Of a stretch of 45,210 nucleotides of DNA, positions 34,119 through 43,147 are shown piece after piece. Source of the stretch: JANRIC01 sp033765345 (GTDB lineage: Bacteria; Bacteroidota; Bacteroidia; Cytophagales; Microscillaceae). The stretch lies in contig JANRIC010000093.1 in assembly GCA_033765345.1 (NCBI GenBank), positions 1 to 45,210 on the forward strand, given 5' to 3'. Position numbers and translations under genes: made by a program. The notes beneath the pieces are model-generated. The model saw only the letters and a program-made list of their open reading frames with translations. It was not told where the DNA came from and made no database searches. Positions within the stretch are counted from its first letter, which is position 1, and each line of letters starts with the position of its first letter.

Positions 34119-35443
34119 GACTTAAACTCTAAAGGTTGTCTGAGCCATTCGGGGCGGGTTGTTTTGACTTCCGCCCTGAGTTCGTTGAGAATGGAGTACA
34201 ATCCAAAATAAGTTCTATTAATATACAGTGAATGTCTCGAGCCTCGAGCTTCCTTAGAATTACGTACTTCGGGCATAGTAGATATTTTTTCACCAAATTC
34301 ATAAATTTGGGTGAAATAATCATCATCACTAAAATCAAAGGTATCCGTGCGGAAGGGGCGACAAAGTAGGGAAATCATTTGTTTGAATAAATCACTGAAA
34401 AACTTCACTTCTCCAGGTGTATCTCGCTCAAACAAAAATTCCATCTGATAAAAAATCTTCAAAAGAGCCTCATCATCCTCAAGAATATGTGGATTAATGA
34501 CCACAAAATAATTTTTGTAAAAATCTTCTGGGATTACTTTTACGCAGCCGAAATCAATGATGCCCAGCGTCCCGTCTTCGTGCATCAGGAAATTACCAGG
34601 GTGTGGGTCTGCATGAACAGCTTTAGACTCATGCATCTGAAAATTATAAAAATCCCAGAGGGCTTGTCCAATTTTATTTCTGATTTCCTGAGAAGGGTTA
34701 GTCAAAAGAAATTCTTTCAGGTGTTTTCCATCCATCCAATCCATGGTCAGAATCTTTTTGGAGGAAAACTCAGGGTAATAATGTGAAAATTTGAGTTGGG
34801 GCATGTGTGCACAAGATTCGGAAATCTCCACAGAACGTTGTAGCTCAAGTTCATAATCGGTTTCTTCGATGAGCTTGGATTCTACTTCGGCCAGATATTT
34901 ATCAATATCTTTATTGGGCAGCCCCAAGATGATGCTTGCAAAAGGTCTTACCATTTTTAAATCCGAATGGATGCTATCTGCCACACCAGGGTACTGGATT
35001 TTGACAGCCAGTTTTTTGCCATCTTTATAAGCCAGGTGTACTTGCCCAATTGAGGCTGCATTGACGGCCTCCATCTCGAAGCGATCAAAGATTTCGCCGG
35101 GAGATTTGCCGAAATACTTCTGAAAGGTCTTTACTACAAGTGGTCCCGAAAGCGGTGGTGCACTATATTGCGACATCGTAAAACGGTCTACGTAAGCCTT
35201 AGGAAGCATATTTTTATCCATACTCATCATTTGGGCTACTTTAAGGGCACTGCCCTTGAGCTGGCTTAAAGAATCATAAATGTCCTTGGCATTGTCTTCG
35301 TGGAGTTCGTTTGCATCTACATCTTTATTGAAGACTTTTTTGGTATAGTGCTTTAGGTAATTACCTCCTATTTTTACGCCGGTTGTTACGAATTTGGTAG
35401 CTCTTTGAACTTTAGAAGTTGGAATATTTTTTTGTGATTTCAT
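34106..35443 (-). CDS. ABC1/UbiB-family protein kinase-like ATPase (AarF type)
   Basis: A 445-residue member of the ABC1/UbiB/COQ8 atypical kinase family. KSQKNIPTSKVQRATKF precedes the family-specific LKGSALKVAQMMSMDKN (about residue 56, the KxGQ-like motif, here KVAQ). AVKIQYPG (about 146) holds the ATP-binding Lys, and HADPHPGNFLM (about 278) and GIIDFGCVK (about 294) are the catalytic and DFG-type metal loops. Relatives support ubiquinone or menaquinone metabolism or lipid homeostasis; the client here is unknown. The TetR-type regulator lies 36 bp upstream on the same strand, so they form an operon. Confidence 0.9.
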   Translation of the reverse strand: MKSQKNIPTSKVQRATKFVTTGVKIGGNYLKHYTKKVFNKDVDANELHEDNAKDIYDSLSQLKGSALKVAQMMSMDKNMLPKAYVDRFTMSQYSAPPLSGPLVVKTFQKYFGKSPGEIFDRFEMEAVNAASIGQVHLAYKDGKKLAVKIQYPGVADSIHSDLKMVRPFASIILGLPNKDIDKYLAEVESKLIEETDYELELQRSVEISESCAHMPQLKFSHYYPEFSSKKILTMDWMDGKHLKEFLLTNPSQEIRNKIGQALWDFYNFQMHESKAVHADPHPGNFLMHEDGTLGIIDFGCVKVIPEDFYKNYFVVINPHILEDDEALLKIFYQMEFLFERDTPGEVKFFSDLFKQMISLLCRPFRTDTFDFSDDDYFTQIYEFGEKISTMPEVRNSKEARGSRHSLYINRTYFGLYSILNELRAEVKTTRPEWLRQPLEFKSGVG

Positions 35444-35479
35444 GAGTATTATTGAGGGATAGTTTTAAACGGATTCTGA

Positions 35480-36112
35480 CTAGCGATTTTGAAAAGCAAA
35501 TTTGGCAAAATCAAAAGCCGAATCCAGGCTGGTTTTACCCATCGTGTCAAAGGCAAAATTGACGGCCTTCTCAATATAAACGTCGGTTTTTTCAAAGGAT
35601 TTGCTGGTGTCATTGACCCAAAAACGTGTAACCAATAACAGCTGCCACCAGAAAATACGAGAATAATTATCCATCAAGAGGGCAGGTCTTTCGGCGATTT
35701 CCTGAGTTTCACGCCCTTCCATAATTAGATTTTCTATAAATTCATGAAAAACAGGCTTAAGCTCTTTTAAAAAAGGAGGTTGTGGAGCCATTCTGGGCAA
35801 ACCTTCATAACACATCAACACAAAACTACGCTCTGCTTTTAATACTTCAACCAGGGTATAATAAAAGGCAAGTACCTTTTCACGCACCGAATAGCCGGAA
35901 TACACTTCATCCTGCTCAATTTTATGCCGGGTTTCTTCAAAAAAATCCAACCAGATTTTTTGATCTATCCCTTCAGTGCTATTAAAATGCTCATAAAATT
36001 CGTCTTCTTTAATTTTGGCCTTTTTACAAAGTAAATATACTGAGCTGGGTTTTTTATCACTTTCCAAGAAATACTCAATATATGCTTTTTTGATTTTTTC
36101 TATTGTATCCAT
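35480..36112 (-). CDS. TetR-family transcriptional regulator
   Basis: A 210-residue regulator. The N-terminal helix-turn-helix is at about residues 5-50: KIKKAYIEYFLESDKKPSSVYLLCKKAKIKEDEFYEHF fits the TetR pattern, with a recognition helix near EDEFYEHFNS. The helical C-terminal domain should bind a small hydrophobic ligand and mediate dimerisation. It precedes the ABC1 kinase gene in an operon, suggesting that it controls that gene. A minus-strand TAACTTTG (36331-36338) is a possible promoter with a leader of about 215 nt. I could not see an operator palindrome with confidence. Confidence 0.85.
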   Translation of the reverse strand: MDTIEKIKKAYIEYFLESDKKPSSVYLLCKKAKIKEDEFYEHFNSTEGIDQKIWLDFFEETRHKIEQDEVYSGYSVREKVLAFYYTLVEVLKAERSFVLMCYEGLPRMAPQPPFLKELKPVFHEFIENLIMEGRETQEIAERPALLMDNYSRIFWWQLLLVTRFWVNDTSKSFEKTDVYIEKAVNFAFDTMGKTSLDSAFDFAKFAFQNR

Positions 36113-36568
36113 GAATTGCTTTATGTTATTTTCATTGTATATCCAATAAGTAAACTCTTAATAAATTCATAAGGTTTGATAATAAATCGGCAATCTTTGA
36201 AAGTGGTATTTTTCCCCATGAAAATTATTGAAGATGCGTAAAAAACCTTTCTGAAAAGGTAGTTTTTTAAAGGTTTTTGATTAAGATTGCCACTCGAATT
36301 GATCAAAAACTGTAACCCAAACACCACACTCAAAGTTAAGGTAAAGTAAAAAGGAACATTAAATATTGTATAATTGGAATATAAGATATTGATTAATTAC
36401 TACGTTTACTAAGTAGTATTCTCTTCGATCTGCTTTCTTCTTAATTTTACCCTACTTATACCTGCTTGAGTATTCTTATCTTCTAAAGTTGTTTTTCCTT
36501 TTTAATCAATAGGCTTGTTGTTCAGGCTTTATCTCAATTGATTTTAAAATTTAAATTATTTACTTATC
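36113..36568. other. Intergenic region, divergent promoters
   Basis: No convincing gene; a 70-codon minus-strand frame at 36121-36333 is AT-rich and looks random. TAACTTTG on the minus strand at 36338-36331 is a -7 candidate for the TetR gene. ACCTTT (36245-36250) and AAAGGT (36255-36260) form a small hairpin with a following T6. Confidence 0.4.
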
Positions 36569-37060
36569 ATGATGTTTTCAGAAAATTCTGCCAAAGAACT
36601 TAATTATTTATTTAATCTATTACAAAGTGCCCAAGAAGAAGAGCAGATCAAGGATATCGAGTGCAAAATCTGGGAAATCTGGATGGAAAGTGGTACACCA
36701 CAGATCAATATTTTGATGGAGCAGGGATGCGAAGCCCTGGCAAATGGAGATTTCAGTGCGGCGATTAGAACGTTTACCACCATCATCAGCTTAAATCCTG
36801 ATTATCCAGAAGCCTGGAACAAAAGAGCCACAGCATATTATTTACGTGGAAACTATAAGTCTTCCATCGAGGATATTCGTCAAACCCTGGATCGTGAGAA
36901 TCGTCACTTTGGCGCCTTGTCGGGCTTGGCTTCTATATATTTGACCATTGGAGACTTCAAAGGCGCACTAAAAACGTATGAAAATCTACTCAAAATTTAT
37001 CCATACGATCAAAATTTTAAAAAACAAATGTCTCTTTTAAGAAAAAAACTAGATATTTGA
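36569..37060 (+). CDS. Tetratricopeptide-repeat protein (163 aa)
   Basis: A soluble cytoplasmic protein. The N-terminus (LFNLLQSAQEEEQIKDIECKIWEIWMESG) is followed by three TPR units: about residues 54-87 (LANGDFSAAIRTFTTIISLNP), 88-121 (NKRATAYYLRGNYKSSIED) and 122-155 (LASIYLTIGDFKGALKTYENLL). The order closely resembles a small family found in Alphaproteobacteria and others, in which the phrase WNKRATAYYL is conserved. It probably acts as a protein-interaction scaffold. The VanX-type gene follows after 30 bp, so the two may share an mRNA. An adjacent second ATG (36572) could also serve as start. Confidence 0.82.
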   Translation: MMFSENSAKELNYLFNLLQSAQEEEQIKDIECKIWEIWMESGTPQINILMEQGCEALANGDFSAAIRTFTTIISLNPDYPEAWNKRATAYYLRGNYKSSIEDIRQTLDRENRHFGALSGLASIYLTIGDFKGALKTYENLLKIYPYDQNFKKQMSLLRKKLDI

Positions 37061-37090
37061 CAGATTGAATACTAAATCTTCTGTCTGTTT

Positions 37091-37726
37091 ATGCTAAATC
37101 TCTTATGGGTGATTTTAAGTTTTTATTTATGCTCCATCGAGTCGCCCCGATCATCCAATCTAAACAGTCTCGAAAATCAGGCTGATACCAGTATGGTAGA
37201 TGTACTCAGCCTGGACAAAACCCTGGTACTGGACGTAAAATATGCAACGAGCGATAATTTTACGGGCAAAGTTTTATATCCCTGTGCGCGTTGTTATCTC
37301 AGAAAACCCGTCGCCCAGGCTCTAGTCAAAGCGCACCAAAAATTCAAAGCCAAAGGGTTCAAAATTAAAATATTTGATGCCTACAGGCCTATTTCTGTAC
37401 AATGGAAACTCTGGAATATGTATGGCAACCCGGATTATGTCGCCGACCCCCGCAAGGGCAGTATGCACAACCGAGGTGCTGCCATAGACCTCACCCTGGT
37501 AGATAAACAAGGAAACGAACTAGATATGGGCACTCCTTACGATTTTTTTGGTGAAAAAGCCCATACTGATTTTCCGGATTTGCCCCAGCAAGTAAAAGCC
37601 AACCGCTATTTGCTCAAATCTGTGATGCGAAGTGCCGGATTTTCAACCATCAAAACCGAATGGTGGCATTTTGTATACTTAGGGCAGTCTTTTAATATCT
37701 CCGACTTACAGTTTAGATGCCCCTAA
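37091..37726 (+). CDS. ddpX: D-alanyl-D-alanine dipeptidase (VanX/DdpX, M15 family)
   Basis: A 211-residue zinc peptidase of the M15D family that splits the D-Ala-D-Ala dipeptide. The zinc and catalytic motifs are visible: IFDAYRPISVQWKLW (about residue 94), SMHNRGAAIDLTLV (about 124; first His and Asp ligands) and EWWHFVYLG (about 193; catalytic Glu and second His). The N-terminal ~18 residues are hydrophobic (LWVILSFYLC) and may be a signal peptide, placing it in the periplasm. No vanH or vanA homologues are nearby, so it is a cell-wall recycling enzyme rather than a vancomycin-resistance operon member. It follows the TPR gene by 30 bp. Confidence 0.92.
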   Translation: MLNLLWVILSFYLCSIESPRSSNLNSLENQADTSMVDVLSLDKTLVLDVKYATSDNFTGKVLYPCARCYLRKPVAQALVKAHQKFKAKGFKIKIFDAYRPISVQWKLWNMYGNPDYVADPRKGSMHNRGAAIDLTLVDKQGNELDMGTPYDFFGEKAHTDFPDLPQQVKANRYLLKSVMRSAGFSTIKTEWWHFVYLGQSFNISDLQFRCP

Positions 37727-37801
37727 AAATTTATAGAAAATTTTGTAACAAATCCTTTCCAAAATCAACCTATTTGAAGGCTAATTAAAATTTGTGGACT
37801 T

Positions 37802-38068
37802 ATGAAAAACAGATTAAAAAGTATCTTACTTATGGGTGTTTTGGGTTTGCATCTGATTTTTACACAGATTAGCTGGCGTGTAGACATCAAAGGTACGTAT
37901 CAAAACCCTGAATTCTCCTTGAAAATCATACCCCAAAACCAGCCTTTTGCCCTAACACGCCAACAACCTGACAGCCTCAGCTCCAACACACAAGCCACAA
38001 AACCCTTAAGTAAGGTTCTGAATTGGGCTATTCGGCAACTGGACGCTCATTTATCTGACAATCCTTGA
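37802..38068 (+). CDS. Small protein with N-terminal signal or anchor (88 aa)
   Basis: A short protein with a basic N-terminus and a hydrophobic stretch at about residues 8-22 (LLMGVLGLHLIFTQ), so it is exported or membrane-anchored. The rest is polar with no Cys and no motif I recognise. It lies between the VanX-type gene and fmt on the same strand. Codon use is normal, which favours a real gene, but conservation is untested. Confidence 0.55.
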   Translation: MKNRLKSILLMGVLGLHLIFTQISWRVDIKGTYQNPEFSLKIIPQNQPFALTRQQPDSLSSNTQATKPLSKVLNWAIRQLDAHLSDNP

Positions 38069-38123
38069 AAATTTAGACAAAGAATTCGGAGAAAAGAAAA
38101 CTCTTTTTCTTGGATACAATCTT

Positions 38124-38131
38124 TATCTTTG
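38124..38131 (+). promoter_or_regulatory. -7 promoter element (TATCTTTG) of fmt
   Basis: A TAnnTTTG match 27 bp before the chosen fmt start at 38158. It lies downstream of an earlier in-frame ATG (38110), which argues against that start. Confidence 0.55.
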
Positions 38132-38157
38132 TGCCTGTACATAACCCGAATTCTACC

Positions 38158-39081
38158 ATGCGTATTATTTTTATGGGCACTCCTGATTTTGCTGTGCCCA
38201 GCCTCAAAGCCTTAGTGGAGCATCATTTTGACGTAATTGCCGTAATCACCGCCCCCGACAAACCGGCTGGCCGCGGTAACAAACTTTTACAATCCGCTGT
38301 CAAAGCGTATGCCCTTAGCCAAAACCTGACCATCCTACAGCCTACCAACCTCAAAGACCCCGAATTTATTGAAACTCTCCGCAGTTTTCAAGCGGATTTA
38401 CAAATTGTGGTAGCATTTCGTATGCTTCCCGAAATAGTCTGGAATATGCCTCCTTTGGGCACATTTAATTTGCACGGCTCACTACTCCCTGCCTACCGGG
38501 GGGCTGCACCGATCAACTGGGCAATCATCCGTGGAGAAACCGAAACAGGCGTGACTACCTTCAAGCTTCAACACGAAATAGATACCGGAAGTATTCTTTT
38601 CCAGACCAAAGAACCCATTTATCCCGAAGATACGATGGGGACACTTTATGGACGGTTGATGCATCTTGGAGCAGATTTGGTCGTCAGAACTGTGCAGGCA
38701 ATCCAGGAAAATAACTACAGCCCACTGCCCCAGGATTTAAAAGGAGAGTATCCGATTGCTCCTAAAATAAACCGGGAAATCTGCGAAATAGATTGGAATC
38801 AACCTTCTGAGCACATTCATAACCTCATTCGCGGGCTTTCCCCCGTCCCTGCCGCCTGGACTACCTTATTGGGTAAGCATTGTAAAATCTATAAAAGCAG
38901 TTTAGAAATCAAATATCCCATTCCTGAAGACACTTCCACGCAAATAGGTGAATACCTGACTGATAATAAAAAATTCCTTTACTTCCGTACAGGCAAGGGC
39001 TGGCTTTCGCTGGAAGAACTTCAACTGGAAGGTAAAAAAAGACTGGAAATCAAGGCGTTTCTGGCAGGAAATAAGCTCTAA
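38158..39081 (+). CDS. fmt: Methionyl-tRNA formyltransferase
   Basis: A 307-residue enzyme that formylates initiator Met-tRNA using 10-formyltetrahydrofolate, needed for normal bacterial translation initiation. It opens RIIFMGTPDFAVPSLKAL, has TAPDKPAGRG (about residue 38), and carries the formyl-folate site HGSLLPAYRGAAPINWAI (about 107) with LQHEIDTGS (about 138). The C-terminal tRNA-binding domain covers about 205-307. The ATG at 38158 gives the normal family start; an earlier in-frame ATG would add 16 residues upstream of the promoter. No peptide deformylase gene is adjacent, although the two are often neighbours. Confidence 0.95.
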   Translation: MRIIFMGTPDFAVPSLKALVEHHFDVIAVITAPDKPAGRGNKLLQSAVKAYALSQNLTILQPTNLKDPEFIETLRSFQADLQIVVAFRMLPEIVWNMPPLGTFNLHGSLLPAYRGAAPINWAIIRGETETGVTTFKLQHEIDTGSILFQTKEPIYPEDTMGTLYGRLMHLGADLVVRTVQAIQENNYSPLPQDLKGEYPIAPKINREICEIDWNQPSEHIHNLIRGLSPVPAAWTTLLGKHCKIYKSSLEIKYPIPEDTSTQIGEYLTDNKKFLYFRTGKGWLSLEELQLEGKKRLEIKAFLAGNKL

Positions 39082-39244
39082 ACTCAGTTTTAAGATCTAT
39101 CAGGATTTCAAAAAAATTAACCTTAATTCAATCGTTTTATCTCAAAATAATCAAATATTCCTCTAAAATTTGGTTAACTTGCAGGGAAAAGTTCTAATTT
39201 ACAACGAAATATCTATATATTACTCTAATTATCTGTAAGTTCTT

Positions 39245-42200
39245 ATGAAAAAGTACTTTCACCCAAGTCTTATCCCGGATTTTTTATCTAAAGCGTTTAC
39301 TCATTTTACCGGATTATCTTTTCTGATTATCCTGACCGCGATAGGGACGACTGCTACACTGCACTCTTGTCGTACACCCACTGAAAAATTACAACTCGAT
39401 CAACAGTTATTATACCCTAAAAAAATTATCCTTCTCGATAAATCCAGGGCAGCCGAATTAGCCCAAAAAATCAGAAAAGAAGTGGCCGTTGAGCTTGCAG
39501 ATGGTCTTGAGCTTTCTCTTTGGGCTTCTGATACCTTAGTAGCTGACCCTATTGCTATCAGTATCGATGCCCAAGGGCGGGTGTTTTATACCAGTGCTAC
39601 CCGTCAAGCCAACTCTGAATTCGACATCCGAGGGCATCGCAACTGGATGACCGCCTCCATCTCCTTTCAAAGTGTTGAAGACCGTCGTAAGTTTCTTAGA
39701 GAAACTTTTAGCAAAGACAGCGAAGAGTCCAAAAAATTTCTCAAAGACCTCAACAAAGACGGCGTACGCGACTGGCGCGACTTGGCCGTAGAAAAAGAAC
39801 AAGTCTGGCATCTCGAGGATACCGATAAAGACGGCATCGCCGACAAAGCCCAACTTTATCTCGAGGATTTTCACGAAGAAGTGACTGACGTAGCCAATGG
39901 GGTAGAAATAGTAGGCAATGATGTGTTTGTATCCGTAGGCCCTGATATGTGGCGTACCCAAGACAAAGACAAAGACGGCATCGCCGATCATAAAGAATCT
40001 ATCAGCCACGGTTATGCCGTGCATATCGGATTTAGTGGCCATGGCATGTCAGGAGCTACCGTAGGCCCTGACGGCCGAATCTGGTGGGGAATCGGTGATA
40101 TAGGGATGAACGTACTCGATAAAACTGGCAAACAATGGAAATACCCCAATGAAGGGGTAATCGTACGCTCCGAACCTGACGGTTCTGACTTTGAAGTATA
40201 TGCCTCCGGACTGCGGAATACCCACGAATTTGTATTTGATCAGTACGGCAATCTGATCTCCGAAGATAATGACGGCGACCACGAAGGCGAACGCGAAAGG
40301 CTCGTTTACCTGATTGACGGCTCTGACACAGGCTGGCGCACCAACTGGCAGTTCGGCAAATATACTGACCCTGATAATAACCGCTACAAAGTCTGGATGG
40401 ATGAGAAAATGAGCATTCCTCGTTGGGACGGCCAAGCAGCCTATATCCTCCCTACCATCGCTAATTATGTGAACGGACCTACCGGAATGGTATACAACCC
40501 GGGTACTGCCCTAGGCGAAAGATGGTATAATCACTTTTTTATTGCCGAATTTAGAGGTTCACCTGCCAATTCGCCTATTCACGCCTTTACCCTCAAACCC
40601 AAAGGAGCTTCCTTTGAACTGGATAAAACCGAAGAAGTGGTCAAAGGCTTACTTCCTACTGGCATGGATTTCGGCCCGGACGGTGCTTTGTATTTTGCCG
40701 ACTGGATTGACGGCTGGAACACCAAAGACCAGGGAAGAATCTGGAAGCTGGATGTGCCTGGTGAGGCAAACTCTGCGATCCGTCAGGAAACCAAAAAATT
40801 GATTCAGGAAGATTTTAGCCCAAAAACAGAAGCCGTCCTGAGCAAATTGCTCCAGCATCAGGATATGCGTATTCGTCAAAAGGCTCAGTTTGAACTCGTA
40901 AAAAGAGAAGCTAAAGGATTAAAAATATTCATAGAAGCTGCCAAACAAAAAAAACATCAGTTGGCTCGTGTACACGCCTTGTGGGGTCTCGGTCAATTAG
41001 CCCGCAAAAACCCACATCATGCTTCGCATTTAATGCCTTTTCTGAAAGATACCGACCCCGAAATCGCCGCCCAGTCTGCTAAAGTACTAGGAGATATACG
41101 ATACGCCAAAGCAACCCAGGACTTGATTCCTTTATTAAAAAATAAATCTCTCCGGGTGCAATTGCTGGCTACAGAAGCTCTGGGCAGAATAGGCAATGCT
41201 TCTGCCTTTCAAGCAATTACCCAAATGCTTATTGCCAATAATGATGAAGATGCCTGGCTCAGACACGCTGGGGCTATCGCCCTAAGCCGACTCAATCAAG
41301 AAAAACAACTGATCGCTCTTAGCAAACACAACTCCAAGGCATTAAGAATGGCAGCCGTAGTAGCCCTACGCAGAATGCAAAGCCCCGGTGTGGCTAAGTT
41401 TTTAGAGGATAAAGACGAAGGCATCGTTACCGAAGCTGCTAGAGCCATTAATGATGATTATTCCATTGAACCCGCCTTGCCAGATTTGGCCAGGGTACTC
41501 AAAGAACCTCGTTTCAGCCAGGAAGCCTTGCTCCGACGGGTGATTAATGCCAATTTAAGAGTAGGACAACCCGAAAATATCCGAATGCTCACCGAATTTG
41601 TCACCCAAGGCGATGCTTCTGTCGCTATGCGTGCCGAAGCCCTAGAAGCCTTAAGCACCTGGGCTAAACCTTCAGTATTTGACAGGGTTGACGGAAGATA
41701 CCGGGGAGAGATCAATCGTGACGCTGCGCCTGTCAAAAAAGCCCTTCAACCTCTGGTAGTGGATTTATTAAAAGAAAATAATTCTGCCATTCAAATTGCA
41801 GCCGCTAAGGTGGTAGCCAAATTTCAAATCCCCCATACGGTTGAAATTTTGACAAGCCTGCTCAATAGCCATCCAGAGGCAGAAGTCAGAACCGCAGCCC
41901 TGAAAGCCATTTACGGATTAAAAGATAAAAGTCTGGATTCGGCTCTTGAAAAAGCCCTTCAGGATAAAGAATCCCTTGTGCGTTCTACCGCCTTGGAGAT
42001 ATTGCCGGAGTCTGGTTTGGCAGAAGACAAAACCGTTCAACTTTTTGAGCAGGTACTCCAAGTAGGTACCGTAGAAGAAAAGCAAACGGTTCTGACGGCA
42101 TTGTCTAAACTTACTGGTGCCGAAGCCAAACAAGCCCTGAGCAAGGTACTCGATGAATTGGTAGCCGGAAAACTTGCCCCCGAAGTCCAATTAGACCTCA

Positions 42201-42739
42201 TCGAGGCGATTGAAACCCAAAACTCACCGGATTTGATGAAAGAACTCAAAGCCTTTCAGGATGCCAAACCCAAAGACGACCCGCTGGCTCTCTACAAAGA
42301 GACCTTAGCCGGAGGCAAACGCTGGGAAGGGCAAAGGGTATTTTATGAAAATGAAGCCGCTCAATGCGTTCGTTGTCACGCTATTTTTGAATACGGTGGC
42401 AATGCAGGACCCGGACTGGCAGGTGTGGGTTCAAGATTGACCCCAGAGAAAATCCTTGAATCTTTGGTAGCTCCCAGTGCTGCGTATGCCCTCGGATATG
42501 AGGTGGTCAGTCTGAAATTAAAAAATCAGGAGAGCATTTCAGGAGTAGTGACCAAGGAAAGCCCTACGCAACTTAGCCTACGCATCGGCAAAGAAGATAT
42601 CAAAGTAATTGACAAAAGCCAGATTGCAGAACGTAAATCCGTGCCTTCTGCGATGCCCCCGATGGGCAGAGTCCTGAGTAAACGACAAATTCGCGACCTG
42701 ATTGCCTTTTTAAGAGAACTCAAAGAGGAGAAGCAATAA
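39245..42739 (+). CDS. Large c-type-heme lipoprotein with GSDH-like propeller and HEAT repeats
   Basis: A 1164-residue exported protein. The signal is long and ends TLHSC (Cys42 as lipid anchor). Residues about 75-520 form a propeller like those of membrane-bound sugar dehydrogenases of Planctomycetes and Bacteroidota (GVEIVGNDVFVSVGPDMWR, GHGMSGATVGPDGRIWWGIGD, ASGLRNTHEFVFDQYGNLISEDND, ALYFADWIDGW). About 525-990 is an array of HEAT-type helical repeats. At 1041-1045 a CVRCH heme site opens a C-terminal cytochrome-c-like domain (about 1010-1160, ending FLRELKEEK). This matches the heme-binding domain family first named from Planctomycetes. It probably transfers electrons from sugar oxidation at the membrane. 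Confidence 0.9.
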   Translation: MKKYFHPSLIPDFLSKAFTHFTGLSFLIILTAIGTTATLHSCRTPTEKLQLDQQLLYPKKIILLDKSRAAELAQKIRKEVAVELADGLELSLWASDTLVADPIAISIDAQGRVFYTSATRQANSEFDIRGHRNWMTASISFQSVEDRRKFLRETFSKDSEESKKFLKDLNKDGVRDWRDLAVEKEQVWHLEDTDKDGIADKAQLYLEDFHEEVTDVANGVEIVGNDVFVSVGPDMWRTQDKDKDGIADHKESISHGYAVHIGFSGHGMSGATVGPDGRIWWGIGDIGMNVLDKTGKQWKYPNEGVIVRSEPDGSDFEVYASGLRNTHEFVFDQYGNLISEDNDGDHEGERERLVYLIDGSDTGWRTNWQFGKYTDPDNNRYKVWMDEKMSIPRWDGQAAYILPTIANYVNGPTGMVYNPGTALGERWYNHFFIAEFRGSPANSPIHAFTLKPKGASFELDKTEEVVKGLLPTGMDFGPDGALYFADWIDGWNTKDQGRIWKLDVPGEANSAIRQETKKLIQEDFSPKTEAVLSKLLQHQDMRIRQKAQFELVKREAKGLKIFIEAAKQKKHQLARVHALWGLGQLARKNPHHASHLMPFLKDTDPEIAAQSAKVLGDIRYAKATQDLIPLLKNKSLRVQLLATEALGRIGNASAFQAITQMLIANNDEDAWLRHAGAIALSRLNQEKQLIALSKHNSKALRMAAVVALRRMQSPGVAKFLEDKDEGIVTEAARAINDDYSIEPALPDLARVLKEPRFSQEALLRRVINANLRVGQPENIRMLTEFVTQGDASVAMRAEALEALSTWAKPSVFDRVDGRYRGEINRDAAPVKKALQPLVVDLLKENNSAIQIAAAKVVAKFQIPHTVEILTSLLNSHPEAEVRTAALKAIYGLKDKSLDSALEKALQDKESLVRSTALEILPESGLAEDKTVQLFEQVLQVGTVEEKQTVLTALSKLTGAEAKQALSKVLDELVAGKLAPEVQLDLIEAIETQNSPDLMKELKAFQDAKPKDDPLALYKETLAGGKRWEGQRVFYENEAAQCVRCHAIFEYGGNAGPGLAGVGSRLTPEKILESLVAPSAAYALGYEVVSLKLKNQESISGVVTKESPTQLSLRIGKEDIKVIDKSQIAERKSVPSAMPPMGRVLSKRQIRDLIAFLRELKEEKQ

Positions 42740-42750
42740 ATATCCAAGTG

Positions 42751-42855
42751 TCTTTGGGGAGATAGTGATGATCTTCTGCATGATCTGCGACATCTCCCTG
42801 AAGACCAATTTGGTCTTCTGCATGATCTAAAACATCTCCCTGAAGACAGAGTATT
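42751..42855. repeat. Array of five 21-bp units
   Basis: Units of exactly 21 bp start at 42751, 42772, 42793, 42814 and 42835, each with TCT first. Units 2 and 4 begin TCTTCTGCATGATCT, units 3 and 5 begin TCTCCCTGAAGAC, and unit 1 (TCTTTGGGGAGAT) is the inverted counterpart of unit 3. As a 42-bp direct repeat, 42772-42805 and 42814-42847 differ at only three positions. It starts 11 bp after the stop of the heme lipoprotein gene. Confidence 0.75.
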
Positions 42856-43069
42856 TTCTATTTATACCCAGATTGAAGTGATTTGCCTGATTTTCTTGAT
42901 TGATTAGCTTGATTATTAATGATTTAAAAGCTAAAATCTCGGAAAACCACTTCGGTTTGAGTATAAAGATGGGAAAGACTATCCTTGGATGCGCATTGCA
43001 AAAGATTTGAAGAAAGAAAAAAGAGTAAGAATTAAGAGGAGTCCATGCATAGCGTATATTCATTCAAAG

Positions 43070-43116
43070 CCACAAATTACACAAATTATCAATTGGTTAT
43101 TTTGTGTAATTTGTGG
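43070..43116. repeat. Perfect 16-bp-arm inverted repeat
   Basis: CCACAAATTACACAAA (43070-43085) and TTTGTGTAATTTGTGG (43101-43116) pair perfectly around a 15-nt loop, between convergent genes. It could terminate alanine dehydrogenase transcripts. Similar short words recur widely in bacterial intergenic DNA, so a dispersed repeat is equally possible. The gap 42740-43147 shows no gene. Confidence 0.7.
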
Positions 43117-43147
43117 TGATATAATCCAAAAGTATAAATACTCCTGA

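Noticed and set aside
36121..36333. 70-codon minus-strand ORF upstream of the TetR gene
   Set aside because: It would start upstream of the likely transcription start and has an AT-driven composition.
37091..37726. Vancomycin-resistance operon
   Set aside because: Only a VanX-type dipeptidase is present. No VanH, VanA ligase or VanRS genes are nearby, so a recycling role is more likely.
39536..40435. Long antisense frames within the heme lipoprotein gene
   Set aside because: They mirror Asp- and Gly-rich coding sequence on the plus strand and have no independent start context.
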